Of a stretch of DNA of 64,000 nucleotides, positions 1 through 12,753 are shown piece after piece. The position numbers were made by a program, and so were the translations under genes. The stretch covers positions 406,066-470,065 of the forward strand of contig NW_017804675.1 of assembly GCF_001625305.1 (NCBI RefSeq), given 5' to 3'. The stretch's first letter is position 1; each line of letters opens with the position of its first letter. The DNA comes from Branchiostoma belcheri (taxonomy: Eukaryota; Chordata; Leptocardii; Amphioxiformes; Branchiostomatidae). The notes beneath the pieces are model-generated. The model did no database searches and was not told where the DNA came from. It saw only the letters and a program-made list of their open reading frames with translations.

Positions 1-159
1 TACATTGTAGTACATTTTGTAGAATGTACGGTCACAATACTTTGAGATTGCAAAGTACATGATTGTATGTCTGGCTAAAGATTTAAAGGCTAAGTAGTGT
101 GTCCTTTCCTCTGTGCTTTCTACTTCAATATGGCAAAAAGTTGGCCACAATGTTATTTT

Positions 160-720
160 TTGGTCATACTATCGATAGCCTTTTGGGAGGCCTGATGGAG
201 GCTACTACTTTTGCGGGATTCTACTATCCATAACCCCTTAGAAAGGCCTGGTGGCGGCTACATGTATGTGATACTGTCCATAACCCTTAGGAAGGCCTGG
301 TGGAGGCTATGTGCTACTATCCATAACCCTTAGGAAGGCCTGGTGGAGGCTACATGTACATGTATGTGGTACTATCCATAGCCCTTATGAAGGCCTGGTG
401 GAGGCATGTGATACTATCCACAACCCCTTAGAAAGGCCTGGTGGAGGCTATGACACTTATCCTTAACCCTTAGAAAGGCCTGGTGGAGGCTATGACACTA
501 TCCTTAACCCTTAGAAAGGCCTGGTGGAGGCTATGTGCTACTAGCCATAACCCCTTAGAAAGGCCTGGTGGAGGCTATGTGGTATTATCCATAACCCTTA
601 GGAAGGCCTGGTGGAGGCTATTTAGTACTATCTATAACCCTTAGAAAGGCCTGGTGGAGGCTATATGCTACTATCCATAACCCCTTAGGAAGGCCTGGTG
701 GAGGCTACAGCAAATCAGTA
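160..720. repeat. 44-bp minisatellite, about 12 units
   Basis: Tandem units of roughly 44 bp share the core AAGGCCTGGTGGAGGCTA preceded by a CCATAACCCTTAG-like stretch. About a dozen copies run from near 185 to 705 with small length differences. Isolated relatives of the same core occur near 52,374 and 63,417, so the unit is also dispersed. No coding potential is evident. Confidence 0.9.
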
Positions 721-859
721 ACACTGATTAAAACCCTGACCTACATATAAAGATGCAGACAGATAGCATTAGTTCAGCAGGGCAAGGCTACAGTTTGTAC
801 GTATGTACAGGGTATGTAGGTAATGGTCTAGCCATGTTGACCCACTTTCTGAGGACTGT

Positions 860-892
860 CTATATAGGGTTAAGGTTAGGGTTAGGGTTAAC
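860..892 (+). repeat. Short TTAGGG-like tract
   Basis: A short run of GGTTAGGGTTAGGGTTA resembles the metazoan telomere repeat, but it has only two to three units and lies inside ordinary unique sequence. It is best read as an interstitial tract. The flanking region 720-1,270 shows no gene that I can recognise. Confidence 0.6.
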
Positions 893-1276
893 TTTCAATT
901 GAAATATCTCGGCAAGGGCAACAATTGTCTTAAGCTAGATGCATGTACTTGCACAAAAAAATGTACCTTCACCCAGAAGGTTATTTTTAATCAGCTGCAT
1001 TTGTTACCTTCATGGTGAATGCAGGTATTGTTGTAGGTGATATTGTTAAAATATTATATACTATTTATTAGACTTATTTTATAATATTTAAGCTGTTAAT
1101 ACATGTATTATTAAGTAATAAATATGAGTAACAAATTCTTGATGCACAGCAATCCTTTGCTTTAATGTAATACATGACATTGTACATGTATTATTATGTA
1201 TTAATGTTTATTACTTTGCTAGAAAAGATAGAAAAGAAAACTCACAGATGAATATAAATCCATTCAAACAGATACT

Positions 1277-1282
1277 TTTATT
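1277..1282 (-). other. Polyadenylation signal of the fibrinogen-domain gene
   Basis: AATAAA is read on the minus strand about 110 nt downstream of the TAA stop at 1,392. Its position and orientation fit the 3' end of the fibrinogen-domain transcript. Confidence 0.55.
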
Positions 1283-1391
1283 AACGCTATCCAAATTTGA
1301 CATGAATACGCACACATCTCTTTCACTAGTTAGTAAGAGCTTTTACAGCTTCACTGTTAGCCTTTGAGTGAAAGAAGAATCCGCATTTCAT

Positions 1392-2772
1392 TTACAGTTT
1401 ACGGATAAAGTTTTGAGGTCGCACCATCATCTTGGTGGCCTTCAGTGAGTAGTAGCCACCTTTCCAGTGATACCAGAAAACACCAAACCCTGTGTCAGTA
1501 CCATGATAGTCCTCTGGCTGGTAGTAGGGACCATTCAGGGCAGAGTAACCACAACCAGCATACCACCAGCCACCTGACAAGTACTGAGCACAGTGAGCAC
1601 TACTGCGGTCATTGTCCACATCTCTAGCACTGAATTTCTTACTGTTATGGTGACCCATTATAGAGTCTCCAGCATCCCCACTGTACCCCCCAATGTTCAG
1701 TGTATAATCTGTACTCTCATCCCCAATGCTGAATGTACCATATTTAGCATGAGCAAAGTTCCCTTCCCAATCCTGTAACTCCACATACAACTCATAGCTA
1801 TTCTGGGATGTCAGGTTGTGAATTTTATCCAGTCCAAGCCAGTGTTCCCCCTCGACCCTCCCAAACCCAGTTTTGTAGTCTGACCAACGCCTGTCAAAGT
1901 TCAGTCTCCCTTCAAACCTCCTCTGTATGACAGTCCAGCCCCCACCATCTGTAGTCATGTCACAGTAGACGTCAAAGTGGTCGGTGGAAGACTCAGGTTT
2001 GATGGGGAAGACTCCGTCCTGCACTGTGTTGGTCCAGTAGAGTACAGCATAGAGATCTGCACAGTCCTCAAAGTTAGCAGCACCGGGGGGAGGGGGGTCG
2101 TTTCTCTGGCCGTTCAAACGTTCATCTGTAACAACAGTCAACATACGCAATTTTATTGGTTGACAAGCAACAGAAAACCTACACGTATGTATAGGCACAT
2201 ACATGTACACTGTCTCACAATATTACTTACATGTACATGGAATTGCCCAACTTTTTCTTGTAAAAAAACTTGTCTCCCTCTTTCCTCTGAACTTTTATCC
2301 CAAATGTAAAGAAGAAAAACTTCAGGGGTAAAATTAAAGAGGTCAAACTAGTGGAGATCTAAACAATTGAAACAAACAAAAAACACTGAAATTGATGAAG
2401 CATTTATCCCTGAGGCCCATGTTGTAAAGCCGCATTCTTAGGGTACGTTGCAAAACTATTCTAGGTGTACACTATAGTACCTTGAGCAGCTTGTGGTTGA
2501 GGAATCTCAGCAGAAAACGTGACGCTGCCAGCCACAAGCAACATAACAGTCACCAGACTGAAGGTCAGGCCGGACTAAAATGAATTAACAAAGGGTGATG
2601 AATTACATGTACGTACAGCATTCCAAAAACTGTTACTCAAGCAACTCCGGATATGATATCGGAAAAAGCTAAAATATGTAGTGTCACTGGACTGTACAGG
2701 TTACTAATAAGATAAAATAAGATATTATAAAGGCTTAATTTGACTCACCTTTGGTTTGATGCTAGAAGTCAT
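1392..2772 (-). CDS. Secreted fibrinogen C-terminal domain (FReD) protein
   Basis: Three exons (2,772-2,749; 2,574-2,481; 2,125-1,392) join in phase to give about 283 residues. Exons 1-2 encode the start MTSSIKPK and a hydrophobic signal peptide (SLVTVMLLVAGS). After a short proline-rich linker, nearly all of exon 3 is a fibrinogen C-terminal domain. It shows the early Cys pair (DCADLY, VYCDM), the GGGWTVIQRR block, the calcium-site DVDND followed by SAHCA, and WWYAGC...LNGPYY near the end. Such domains occur in ficolins, intelectin-like lectins, angiopoietins and tenascins, and in invertebrates often act as secreted recognition lectins. No collagen or coiled-coil segment is present, so the exact subclass and ligand cannot be assigned. 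A minus-strand TATA box and AATAAA frame the unit. It probably lies nested in an AHCTF1 intron. Confidence 0.88.
2626..2690. repeat. Half copy of the ACTCAAGCAACT fold-back element
   Basis: This stretch carries the GTTACTCAAGCAACT terminus and the GTGTCACTGG interior also seen in the complete fold-back copies at 8,060 and 9,482. Only one arm is present. It lies in intron 1 of the fibrinogen-domain gene. Confidence 0.55.
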
Positions 2773-2837
2773 CCTTGGATCTGTCTCCTGTCCACTTCTG
2801 CAGGTACAGTAGTGTTCTACCTGGGCAGGTTGTACCA

Positions 2838-2845
2838 CTTTTATA
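2838..2845 (-). promoter_or_regulatory. TATA box of the fibrinogen-domain gene
   Basis: TATAAAAG is read on the minus strand 66 nt upstream of the ATG at 2,772-2,770. This spacing allows a transcription start about 30 bp downstream and a short 5' leader. Confidence 0.65.
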
Positions 2846-3524
2846 GCCGCAGCAAACTTGTTTTTCTGTCAGATCTGCTGATGCTTACAGGATAGGAGCT
2901 ATAATTATAATTCCTGTGGACTCAAAGGGCTGTTCTTCCTCTGCATTTTTGAGTTGTCAATAGTCTCCAAAGGCAAAATAGATGGCCTTTTTTAAAGTTC
3001 GTGTGACGGGACCATCTGTTAATTACATTAGAGATAGCCTATCTAACTAGCGGTAACTATGCAGAATTTTTTACCTTAATTAAATATCTTAACTACGTGC
3101 CTTTGAGGTTTATCCTTGCTTGTGTGCTTTATAATACCGAGTCAGTCAAAGTCTATTGCGCAACAATAAACAGGTACAAAGTGTTTAAAATTTAATAATG
3201 ATTATGGTATAAATCTAAGGAATTGTATTTACATAATATTAAGTACAATATAACAAGAAACTAGAAATTTATTCAGAGCTTGACAATATTAAGAGAAGAC
3301 ATAACAAAGTGTAAGGCATAGAGTTTTAACTGACATACATATTATGCATATGTAGACTATTGACTAGTTTATCTAGTACAATATAACTTTACAATGTACA
3401 GTACATGTTGTTTGTTATGTTGGGTTGACATGTATTCTCACATATACATGAGCACCGAGGTCTCTACCCTGTTTAAATAAAACAGAAATAAATAAAAAAA
3501 AATGTTCTTGTACCTACAGTACAG

Positions 3525-3744
3525 AGGGCTATGCACCCCCTATGAGGGAAGAATTTTGCTACAAAGCTGCCACACTAGTACAGAACTACAGTGGGCACAT
3601 AGTGATACACATGTACATGTTGCTTTTTTTGTGTCAATGTTCCCTGTACATGTAACTTCATGTATGTGTCTCTACAGAGGGTTATGCACCCCCTATGAGG
3701 GAGGAGTTTTGCTACAAAGCTGCCACACTGGCACAGAACTACAG
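3525..3744 (+). repeat. Two partial tandem copies of the first in-window AHCTF1 exon
   Basis: Segments 3,525-3,591 and 3,678-3,744 are near-identical to the first two thirds of the exon at 3,837-3,936, including its TCTACAG acceptor. Each copy stops at the same point (AACTACAG) and lacks the exon's donor site. The unit is about 155 bp and includes intron sequence. They look like decoy acceptor copies; splicing into them would need an alternative donor. Confidence 0.85.
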
Positions 3745-3836
3745 AATGTACTGTTGGCACATGCAACATGCATGTACATGTTGTTTCTTGAGTCTTCATG
3801 AAATTATGTACACTGTGTTTGTATGTGTCTCTACAG

Positions 3837-6800
3837 AGGGTTATGCACCCCCTATGAGGGAGGAATTTTGCTACAAGGCAGCCACACTGGCACAGAACTA
3901 CAGAAACAGAAGGGCAGAGCTAGCCAGGATAGTCGGGTAAATACAAAATTTACAATATTTTATTAAAAACCTTGTTCAATCCCCCTAATGTATAATAGTT
4001 TACTTGCCTCCGTCTTTTGAAGGTTATAATAATGTTTACTTGCCCGGTCACCCAACATGTTAGATTGACATAGTAATGCACTCTTTATACTAACATAGTA
4101 CATGTACACATGCATGTCAGGGCCACTTCTGCCACGTGGTATGTATCTGTATTATGAAGCCAACAGAGAATTGCTATACACTCTACTGCTACAAATTTAC
4201 AATAATGATTGTGCTATGCTGAGAATTAGGGCCTGAGGCCACATTTGTTGTATCCTGAATATTAGTGTAATGATAATTTATGTAAATTATGAATGTTAAT
4301 GCATACATTGTACAGTACTAGTGTACCTTCCTACAAGCTCTTTTTTACCTTCGCCAAGAAGGTTATGTTTTCAGGGGCGTTCGTGTATGTGTGTGTTTGT
4401 GTGTGTGTGTGTGTGTCTGTAAACACGATAACTTGAGAAGGCCTTGATGGATTGTCTTGATACTTGGTAGGTGGATAGGTCTTGATGAGACCTCAAAATG
4501 ATTAGATTTTGGACCCCCTAGCGGCTTGTTATGGTATTGCAGCTGAACTTCCGGTTTTGATATCTCATGATCTAGACATGCTATGGTGATGAAATTTGGA
4601 TGGTAGGTAGCTCTTGTGCTGGGGAAGAAGTGACGTGAGTTTAGGCCCCCTAGCGGCTTGCTCTGGAACTGCAGGGATATATTCTTGAAAATATTCAAAA
4701 GGGGATAACTCAAGAACCAGTTGACGGATCGTTGTGGTTTTTGGTATGTAGGTAGCTTACGTGATGCTTAATATAATTATGTGACAATTATGCAAATATG
4801 GATGTAATTTGCATAATTTATGAGGAAATTCTATAAATCATCTGCATTCCATGATAGGACAATTGAAGCTTGTGACATTGGTAATTGACAACAAGAGAAA
4901 CACGGGAAGATATTGATTATGTTAATAATGACTTAATTTGCATAATTAATGAGAAAATTTTATAATTATGTAATGATAACTGCCTGGAATTTCATACTTG
5001 TGGTATTTGAAAGTTAAATTGAGGTGAACATCATCAAACATAATTTATTCAAATCAGAACCTCATTTGCATGATTTATTAGGAAATGCTAGAATGCATTG
5101 TTTGTTAATATAAGACTGTCTTTTGGTTGAGATTATGATAAAATGATATAATTCATGAAAATTAGGTTCCTATTTCTTAAATCAGGGGGGAATAATCTAA
5201 TCTATAATTTGTCAGTCATAAAGATTAACATCATTTGGCGAAGGTATGAGATCGGGGAACTCTAGTTGTTTATTTTTTTAACATTCTCCTACTTGTGCAT
5301 GTAGCTGCCTGACTCCGTAACCCATACAAATCTGGTGCCATGTACAGCTACAGTAGTACTATGCTGAGGGTTAACTTAGATGCATAGCTTCTCATGACTT
5401 CTGTTAAACTTTGTGTATACATGTATCTGTTTAACCCTTTCACTGCTGAGTACCTCATAACCCAAACAAATCTGCTGCTAAATGGCTACCTTAGCCTGCT
5501 GAAGGTTAAAACCCCACCCCTTGCCTTGTTAAAACCTTAGCCTGCTAAAGGTTAACCCTGCCCTTGCCTCCACAGACCCAGTGGTGACTCCGACCTGCTC
5601 CTGATTGACGGCATGGTGTCACAAGTGGGAGAGCCCATCACCAACCTGTGGGAGAGGGATGAGGGAGGGACAGGACAGTACCCACCCCCCAGCCTCAGAG
5701 TAAGATCTTCCAAACAACCGCCGTGGAATTTACCATACAGTCAAACCTGTAGTGTATATGTTGCACCTGAGGGCTTCAAAATAAAGTACATTTTGGGAAT
5801 AGGTGAACTACAACTACATGTAGCACTGGTGCACCTAATCTGAAATTTAGGTGCACAAAAATGTTCATAACATACAGTATTTCCTGCATGAGCAGGATGT
5901 CCCTTGCAGGGTTTAGTTCAGTATTTAGATAAGATACATGTAAGATACAGTCAAACCTTCACTTAACAGTACCTTGAGTAGTATAGGTTTGAAGTGCACT
6001 ATAGTGACATGTAAGGTGTTCATATTTCTATCTGAAAACATTTTACTTTAATTTGTAACACCAGTTAGTTAATAAAATGATCACATTTAAAAGAACTTTT
6101 GAACTTATAAATAGTCACTATCATAATGGTAGATGTTTTGTGTGAAATTCTTGTACTGACATTTGTCGCTGCTCTGTTCTGTAGGACCTGCTTGATGTGT
6201 ACCTGCTTCAGAATGTGGACCTGATGACCAAGCACTGTATTGTATCCTTAAATGTACATCATTACATGTAGTGGTACTTAAAGACTAACTACTAATTTTG
6301 ATGGCTTTTAATCTAGAAAGACTTTGTATATATATACACGTACATTGTAACATAACAGTTACTGTATTTCAACCCAGGTGTAAAATGAGTGCCTGATTTT
6401 GGTTGGGGAGGTAAAAGGCAGTGAAAGAAGAGCTGAGGGATGGGCTCCACCTTCCACTGCCTTTTACCTCCCCAACCAAAATCATGCCCTAGACATAGTG
6501 GATCAAGAGCCCACTGCCCCTATGGTCTGAAAAAAAGGCTATGGGACTACATGTACCTTTAGTTTTTACATGTCTAATAGGAACATGTCTTGAGACAAAC
6601 AATTCTTTCTCTTTGAGTTATCCTTAACCCTGCACAGGTCACATATCTTATTCTAGACATTTTGTCCATGAGTCAAGACCCACAGCAAGAAAAAGTGAGT
6701 TGAGTTCTTTTTAACACCTTTGCTTCTCTCAAATTTTGTGTTTCTATGAGTAATGATTTTTTGTACAAGAAGATTCTAAAGAATGTAGCTTGAATGAAAG

Positions 6801-9800
6801 ATATACATGTATATGAACATGTATTATAAACATTTATATCAAAGAATATTGACTAAAAAGTGTTAATTTTTGTGTCAATCTTTTTGCGCAATTATGTGTA
6901 TATATATCTTGTGCAATTATGTTTAATAGAATTGTTTTATATCATCATTCCATTTTATTGTTGCCACAGTTTTCGGAACAGCTTGGGCTGTTCCCCAACT
7001 CGTTCTCCCTCCCTCTGGGAGTCAACAAACTCATCCAGGGTGCCTGGCTACTGGACCACAAGGACTTCGAGGTGAGAAAATTTTTTCCCTTTTATTCTAA
7101 AATCTACATTTTGATCTCCACGATGTTAATACATGCATGTCTATAGAGGTTTTCTTTTACACAACCAGTATTGTCTTACCTTGCTTACATGAACATGCAT
7201 GTTTTGGTGTCTATCTAGTCAGACACTTTCCCCAGAGCTTCTGACTGGAGTTCTGCTTCTTGTTGCTATATATACATGTACCAACCTGATGACACTATTT
7301 TTGGCAAAATAAGTCTGACAATGTAATAGCAAATACTTGGTTGTTACTTTGTTGCATGTCGGTGCAGTTCTGAATCAAGTCAGCAGGGGGCATAGCTGCA
7401 TGGGCTAACTAAACATGTTGTGATGATCACAGTTTGCTTGACAGTTACTTCTGAAAATCTGACAAATGGTTCCAATTTTATCACATCATCAATAGCAATA
7501 GGCTCACTTATTTAGAAAACATTAAGTTTCTCTAACCTTGAACTTGACCTTTGCCACAGGAAGCCTTGACAGTTCTGTTGGACCCTTCCGTACGGGCGTG
7601 GCTGTCTCCATGGCAACACCAGCTGATCCTCAAATCGTTCCTGTACCAAGGGGAGTCTGGGAAGGCGCTACAGTACCTCCGTGTGTCCCAGCCGGCCATG
7701 CACGGGCACGAGGGGGTTAAACTGCAGCTCACAGTCCTGCTGGCTAATGGGTAGGTCTGGTTAACCCTCTGTCTGCTAAGCCTGTACTACAGTACCTCAG
7801 GGTGTCCCAGCCGGCCATGCACGGGCACGAGGGGGTTAAACTGCAGCTCACAGTCCTGCTGGCTAATGGGTAGGTCTGGTTAACCCTCTGTCTGCTAAGC
7901 CTGTACTACAGTACCTCAGGGTGTCCCAGCCGGCCATGCACGGGCACGAGGGGGTTAAACTGCACCTCACAGTACTGCTGGCTAATGGGTAGGTCTGGTT
8001 AACCCTCTGTCTGCTAAGCCTGTACTACAGTACCTCTGTGTCCAAGGTAATGAGATATACCAAAAAACAGATAGTATTACTCAAGCAACTGGATATGGTT
8101 TTGGAAACAGAATGTTTCAGGTAGTTCCAGTGTCACTGACAAAAGGTAGTGGATGCTATCTGAAACGAACGTTTCCAAAACCATATCCAGTGAGCTTGAG
8201 TAACTGCTTTTTTGGCAACCATGCAACGTGATACGGTAACAGCTGGCTCTCTGGTTGTCCATCGTTTCCAATGATGACAGCTGGCTATAGCATACCAAAC
8301 AACCTGTTACACCTAACCTTTTTAGTGTTGGATGTACAGTTTATCCTGTATTTTTGTGTTTCTGCAGTCTGACAGCAGAAGCGATCCAGTTCCAGCAGAG
8401 TTATCGTGATGAGGGAAACACGGAGGAGCTTCTGGAGCATCTGTTCCTGGGCTGCCAGCAGAGTGAGTCTGCTTCTGTTTGGGCTTACAGAACTGTGCTG
8501 TATCCAGAACCATACTTAGGCACGGTTATGGATAATCCATGTGTATCCTGAACCATGCTTTACCATGCCTAATCACTGTTTCGGATAGACCGTGTGTATC
8601 CAGAACTGTGCCTGGGGGCAAATCTACATTCATGCATATGCAGAGACTATCCAGAACTGTACCTGATCCTAACCCTGTCCCAGGCACAGAGGTACATGTG
8701 GTTTCAGTTTCCATTGGTGAAATGAGATGCATAATTATGTTGTGCTGCCAGTGGATGGCAAACCGTAAGTTCAGCACCAAGGACAGGCCCAGTAGAATCA
8801 CTGTTACTGTTATCTGAGTGTCTTTCTATTGCAAATTATCAGATAATTGTAACATCATATGTTTGTCTGTTTCTTCCTCAGCATTTACAGTGGACAAACT
8901 GCTGCAGCTGCCATTTGATGATGTGGAACAGGTAAATAAAGTGCAGTGTTCGAAATACCTGTCTGCAGTCTGCAATCTGCAGATAGGTTTTCAAGATTGC
9001 AGAAGAAAAATTTATACAATCTGCAATTTTGCAGCAGGAAAAAATGGCACTTGGGATTTGGTGCTCTTGGCCCCAAGGACAGACAACACTTAAGCTCCTG
9101 TTCTGAAACAACAGGAGCTTCTTCACTAATTTACATCAACCTTGTCTTGACTGGGAATGTCTATCTTTTGTTTCCTTTTGGACTTCCAAAAATTTGTCTT
9201 CACTAATTTGCATATCAATCAATACTTCATGCTTATAAACTTGCAAGATTGTAGTATAGAGGCTTGTGTATTTGCAGAAAGTATTTCCAAATTGCAGAAC
9301 AAAATTTTGACTCTTCTGCAATATTGCAGAGCACTGAAAAAAAGTATTTCGACCACTGAAGTGTTAAATTTTCTTGGTCGTTTTTTTCAATCTCTACCCC
9401 ATAATACCCATATAATTTTTGGGTGTTTGATAAACAAAGCAGTACGGTGAGGAAGGTCAGACATCCAGGTAATAACATACGCTGAAAAGCAGCTACTCAA
9501 GCAACTCGATATGATTTTGGAAACTGTCACTGTCACTGACAAACGTTTCAGGCAGCCACTACCTTTCGTCAGTGACACTTAAACGTCTAACCATTTCCAA
9601 AATCATATCCAGCCACTTGAGTAACTGTTTTTTGGCGAAACAAAGCAGTAGTTTTTAAGCTGGACTTAAGGTAAGGGTGTGAAGGTAAACACAATGCATT
9701 TGCTTTGCAAATGTTACCTTTCTAGCTTGTTTTTTCCAATGTCTTTCTGTTTTCCCCTATTGCAGAAGTGCCTAGTGAAGTACCTCCAGGAGAGTCCAGA

Positions 9801-12685
9801 GCCGAACTCTGCTGAGCTGCTGCTGGTGTTCTATCTACAGAGGGGACGGTTTGTGGACGCCGTGAGGCTCAACGATCTGCTGAAACAGGATGTCATGGTT
9901 TGTTTGTTTGTTTGTTTGTGGGAGCCTTTGTTTATTTATGGTCTCAAATTGGCCTACAGGTCTGCACCTATTCCTAAACCCCTTTACCCAATGTTGCGTT
10001 GCCCATTAGTATACTACATAAATTATAACTATTGTAAAAGTTATGAAACACGCCTAAACTGTAATTTCCAACACAGTCAAATTTATTACTGTGCAACTCC
10101 AGCCTTTGTTCTCACATTCACACACACAACTTGGTGATGAGCAGTGAATTGTATATACAGTATACATTGTATAGGTTCCTTATGATCAAGACTAGAGTTG
10201 GACAGTTGAAAATTTGGGTAGTTCCTATATGCAATGACAATTTCAATTTCTAGTGTTGAAAATTACAATGCAAACATTTTCATAATCTCTGATGTGTTGT
10301 TTTAGATGGAGCACGATGCCCAGGCCCAGCAAAGATCTGCCACCAGGAACGCCATCCTGGAGACCTACATGAGACTGTTGCCTGGTGTGCAGAGAAAGCT
10401 ATCCTTCGGGCCTGAACAGGCTGCACCCAGGACTCAACTCATGAGGAGGGAAGGTGGGAACACTGTTCTTAGTAACTTGTACCCACTGCTTATTGTAGTA
10501 CATAGAAACAGAATAGAAAGGGTTGTAGTTGATAATTTCTGGAGACGTACATGAGACTACTGCCTGGGGTACTTCTCCGAGGCGTGGTGCCCTGGAAATG
10601 ACCTGCACTTGTTTCCACTCCAATGCCCTGCCAAAGCAGTTGAGCTGTGCACGATTGGAGAGGTTAAGGCCCTGCTTAAGAGCTTAAACTCCACCAAAGC
10701 TAGCGGGCCAGACGACCTCCCCACATGGACCCTGAAGCAGTACGCCGAGGACTTGGCTCCTGTCGTTACCCACCTGTTCGATGCCTCATACGAGCAGGGA
10801 TTAACACCAAGCATCTGGAAGGCAGCGAATGTTGTACCCATCCCGAAGTCCAGGGGAGCAGCCAACCCGAGCGACATGAGGCCTGTTTCGCTCCTCCCCA
10901 TTCTGGCCAAGCTACTGGAGAGGTGTGTCCTCAAAAGACTCCTACCTGCCATCACCCCGGTGATCACCAACCAGTACGCTTACCTGAAGGGTTCCTCCAC
11001 TGTCCTCGCTGCCATCAGGATGGTGCACACGTGGCTGACAGCCCTCGACTCAAGAGAGCATACTTGTGTTCAGACCCTCTTTGCTGACATGAGTAAGGCT
11101 TTCGATAGGGTAAACCACGCGATACTACTGCAGCGGGTCAACGACGTTGTGGCAAGTCCACGGATGGTAGCTTGGCTGCAAAACTACCTACAAGGACGCA
11201 CTCAGAGAGTGGCTGCTAACGGGGAGTTGAGTAGCTGGCGACATCTCACGTCAGGAGTACCGCAGGGTGGAGTGTTGTCGCCCTATCTGTTTCTTTTGTT
11301 TATGAGCTCACGCGACACGGTTTACGACGACACCCTAGACGTGGGCTATGCGGATGACGTGGGTTTGTCCAGATCAGTCTCCCTGAAGAAAGCTAGCACG
11401 GACAGTGCCATGACAGAGGAAGCGTCGCAGCTTGACAACTGGGCTGACCGTAACGACATGCTCCTGAACGGCAAGAAAAGCCAGATGCTGCTGATCTGCT
11501 TCAGCAGAAACGCTCCAGTACTGCCACCTCTGTCTCTCGGGGGCGAGCTTGTGCCTGTCACCACTGTTGCCAAGGGGCTCGGCTTCATCTTTGACAACAA
11601 ACTATCCTGGCGCGAACATGTGAAGTCTATGGTGTCAAAGGCCTCGAGCAGGCTCCACTACCTCCGCCTGCTGACAAAACAGGGCATGAGTGTGCAAGAT
11701 CTGTCCAGGTGTACCTGAGTCTCATCCGCCCTGTCCTGGAGTATGGCCATGTTCTGTTGGTCGGTTGCAGTGAGGAGCAGGCAGCGAGCATGGAGAGGGT
11801 TCAGAGGCGCGCCCTCCGGATCATCTCACGTGGCGGCAGACGTTCTGTACCGACACTGCCGTCCCTGAAGGAGAGGAGAGAGGCCGCTGCTGTGTCTCTT
11901 TTCAAGGCCATGCTGAATCCTGAACATCCCCTGCACGACCTGGTTCCTGCCCAGAGACAGTCTGTCACAGGAAGATCGCTGAGAAACAGTCACAACATCA
12001 CTGTTCCCCATGCAAGAACTAAACGGCTGCAACAGTCCTTCCTGCACTACACCATCAGACTCTATAACAACCTGCCTTGAACCCACACTAGTACTGGACT
12101 TTGCATAGCCTGATAAAGCAACTTTGTTGATATATGTTGTAAATAATTTTTTTATATGTGTCTTTTGTATATATGGTTGTTTATATGTATTATTTCTTCT
12201 ATGTGAATGCTGTTTGATGCTTTAAATAATGTGACAAATTGTACCTAATTCAGGGGGATGCGCTTCTGCTCCCCCTGCTGTTGTACATTTGTTTAAATGA
12301 TGAGCAAATAAATAAAGTTGAAGGTTATAGTGGGTGCAGAGGAAGCTATCCTTCGGGCCTGAACAGGCTGCACCCAGGACTCAGCTCTTGAGGAGGGAAG
12401 GTAGGACAGTGTTGATAGTAGCACATAAAAAAAGGAAGGCCTGGGTTGTAGTTGATAATTTATGGAGACCTACATATCCTACTGCCTGGTGTGCAGAGGA
12501 AGCTATCCTTCGGGCCTGAACAGGCAGCACCCAGGACTCAGCTCTTGAGGAGGGAAGGTGGGACCAGTGTAGTAGTAACTTGTACCCACTGCTGATGGTA
12601 GTACATTACTGTACATTCATGTAGATGTCAGTGGTTATTCGCTTTCTGAAGTGTTTACATGAAACTTAAACATTTGTAACCGTCC

Positions 12686-12753
<68 letters not shown>

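Noticed and set aside
860..892. Chromosome end marked by telomere repeats
   Set aside because: Only two to three TTAGGG units, inside unique sequence with genes on the right. The TAACCC motifs elsewhere belong to a dispersed repeat.
10399..10970. Minus-strand frames across the reverse-transcriptase region
   Set aside because: The plus-strand frame has the complete set of RT motifs including YADD; the minus frames have none.
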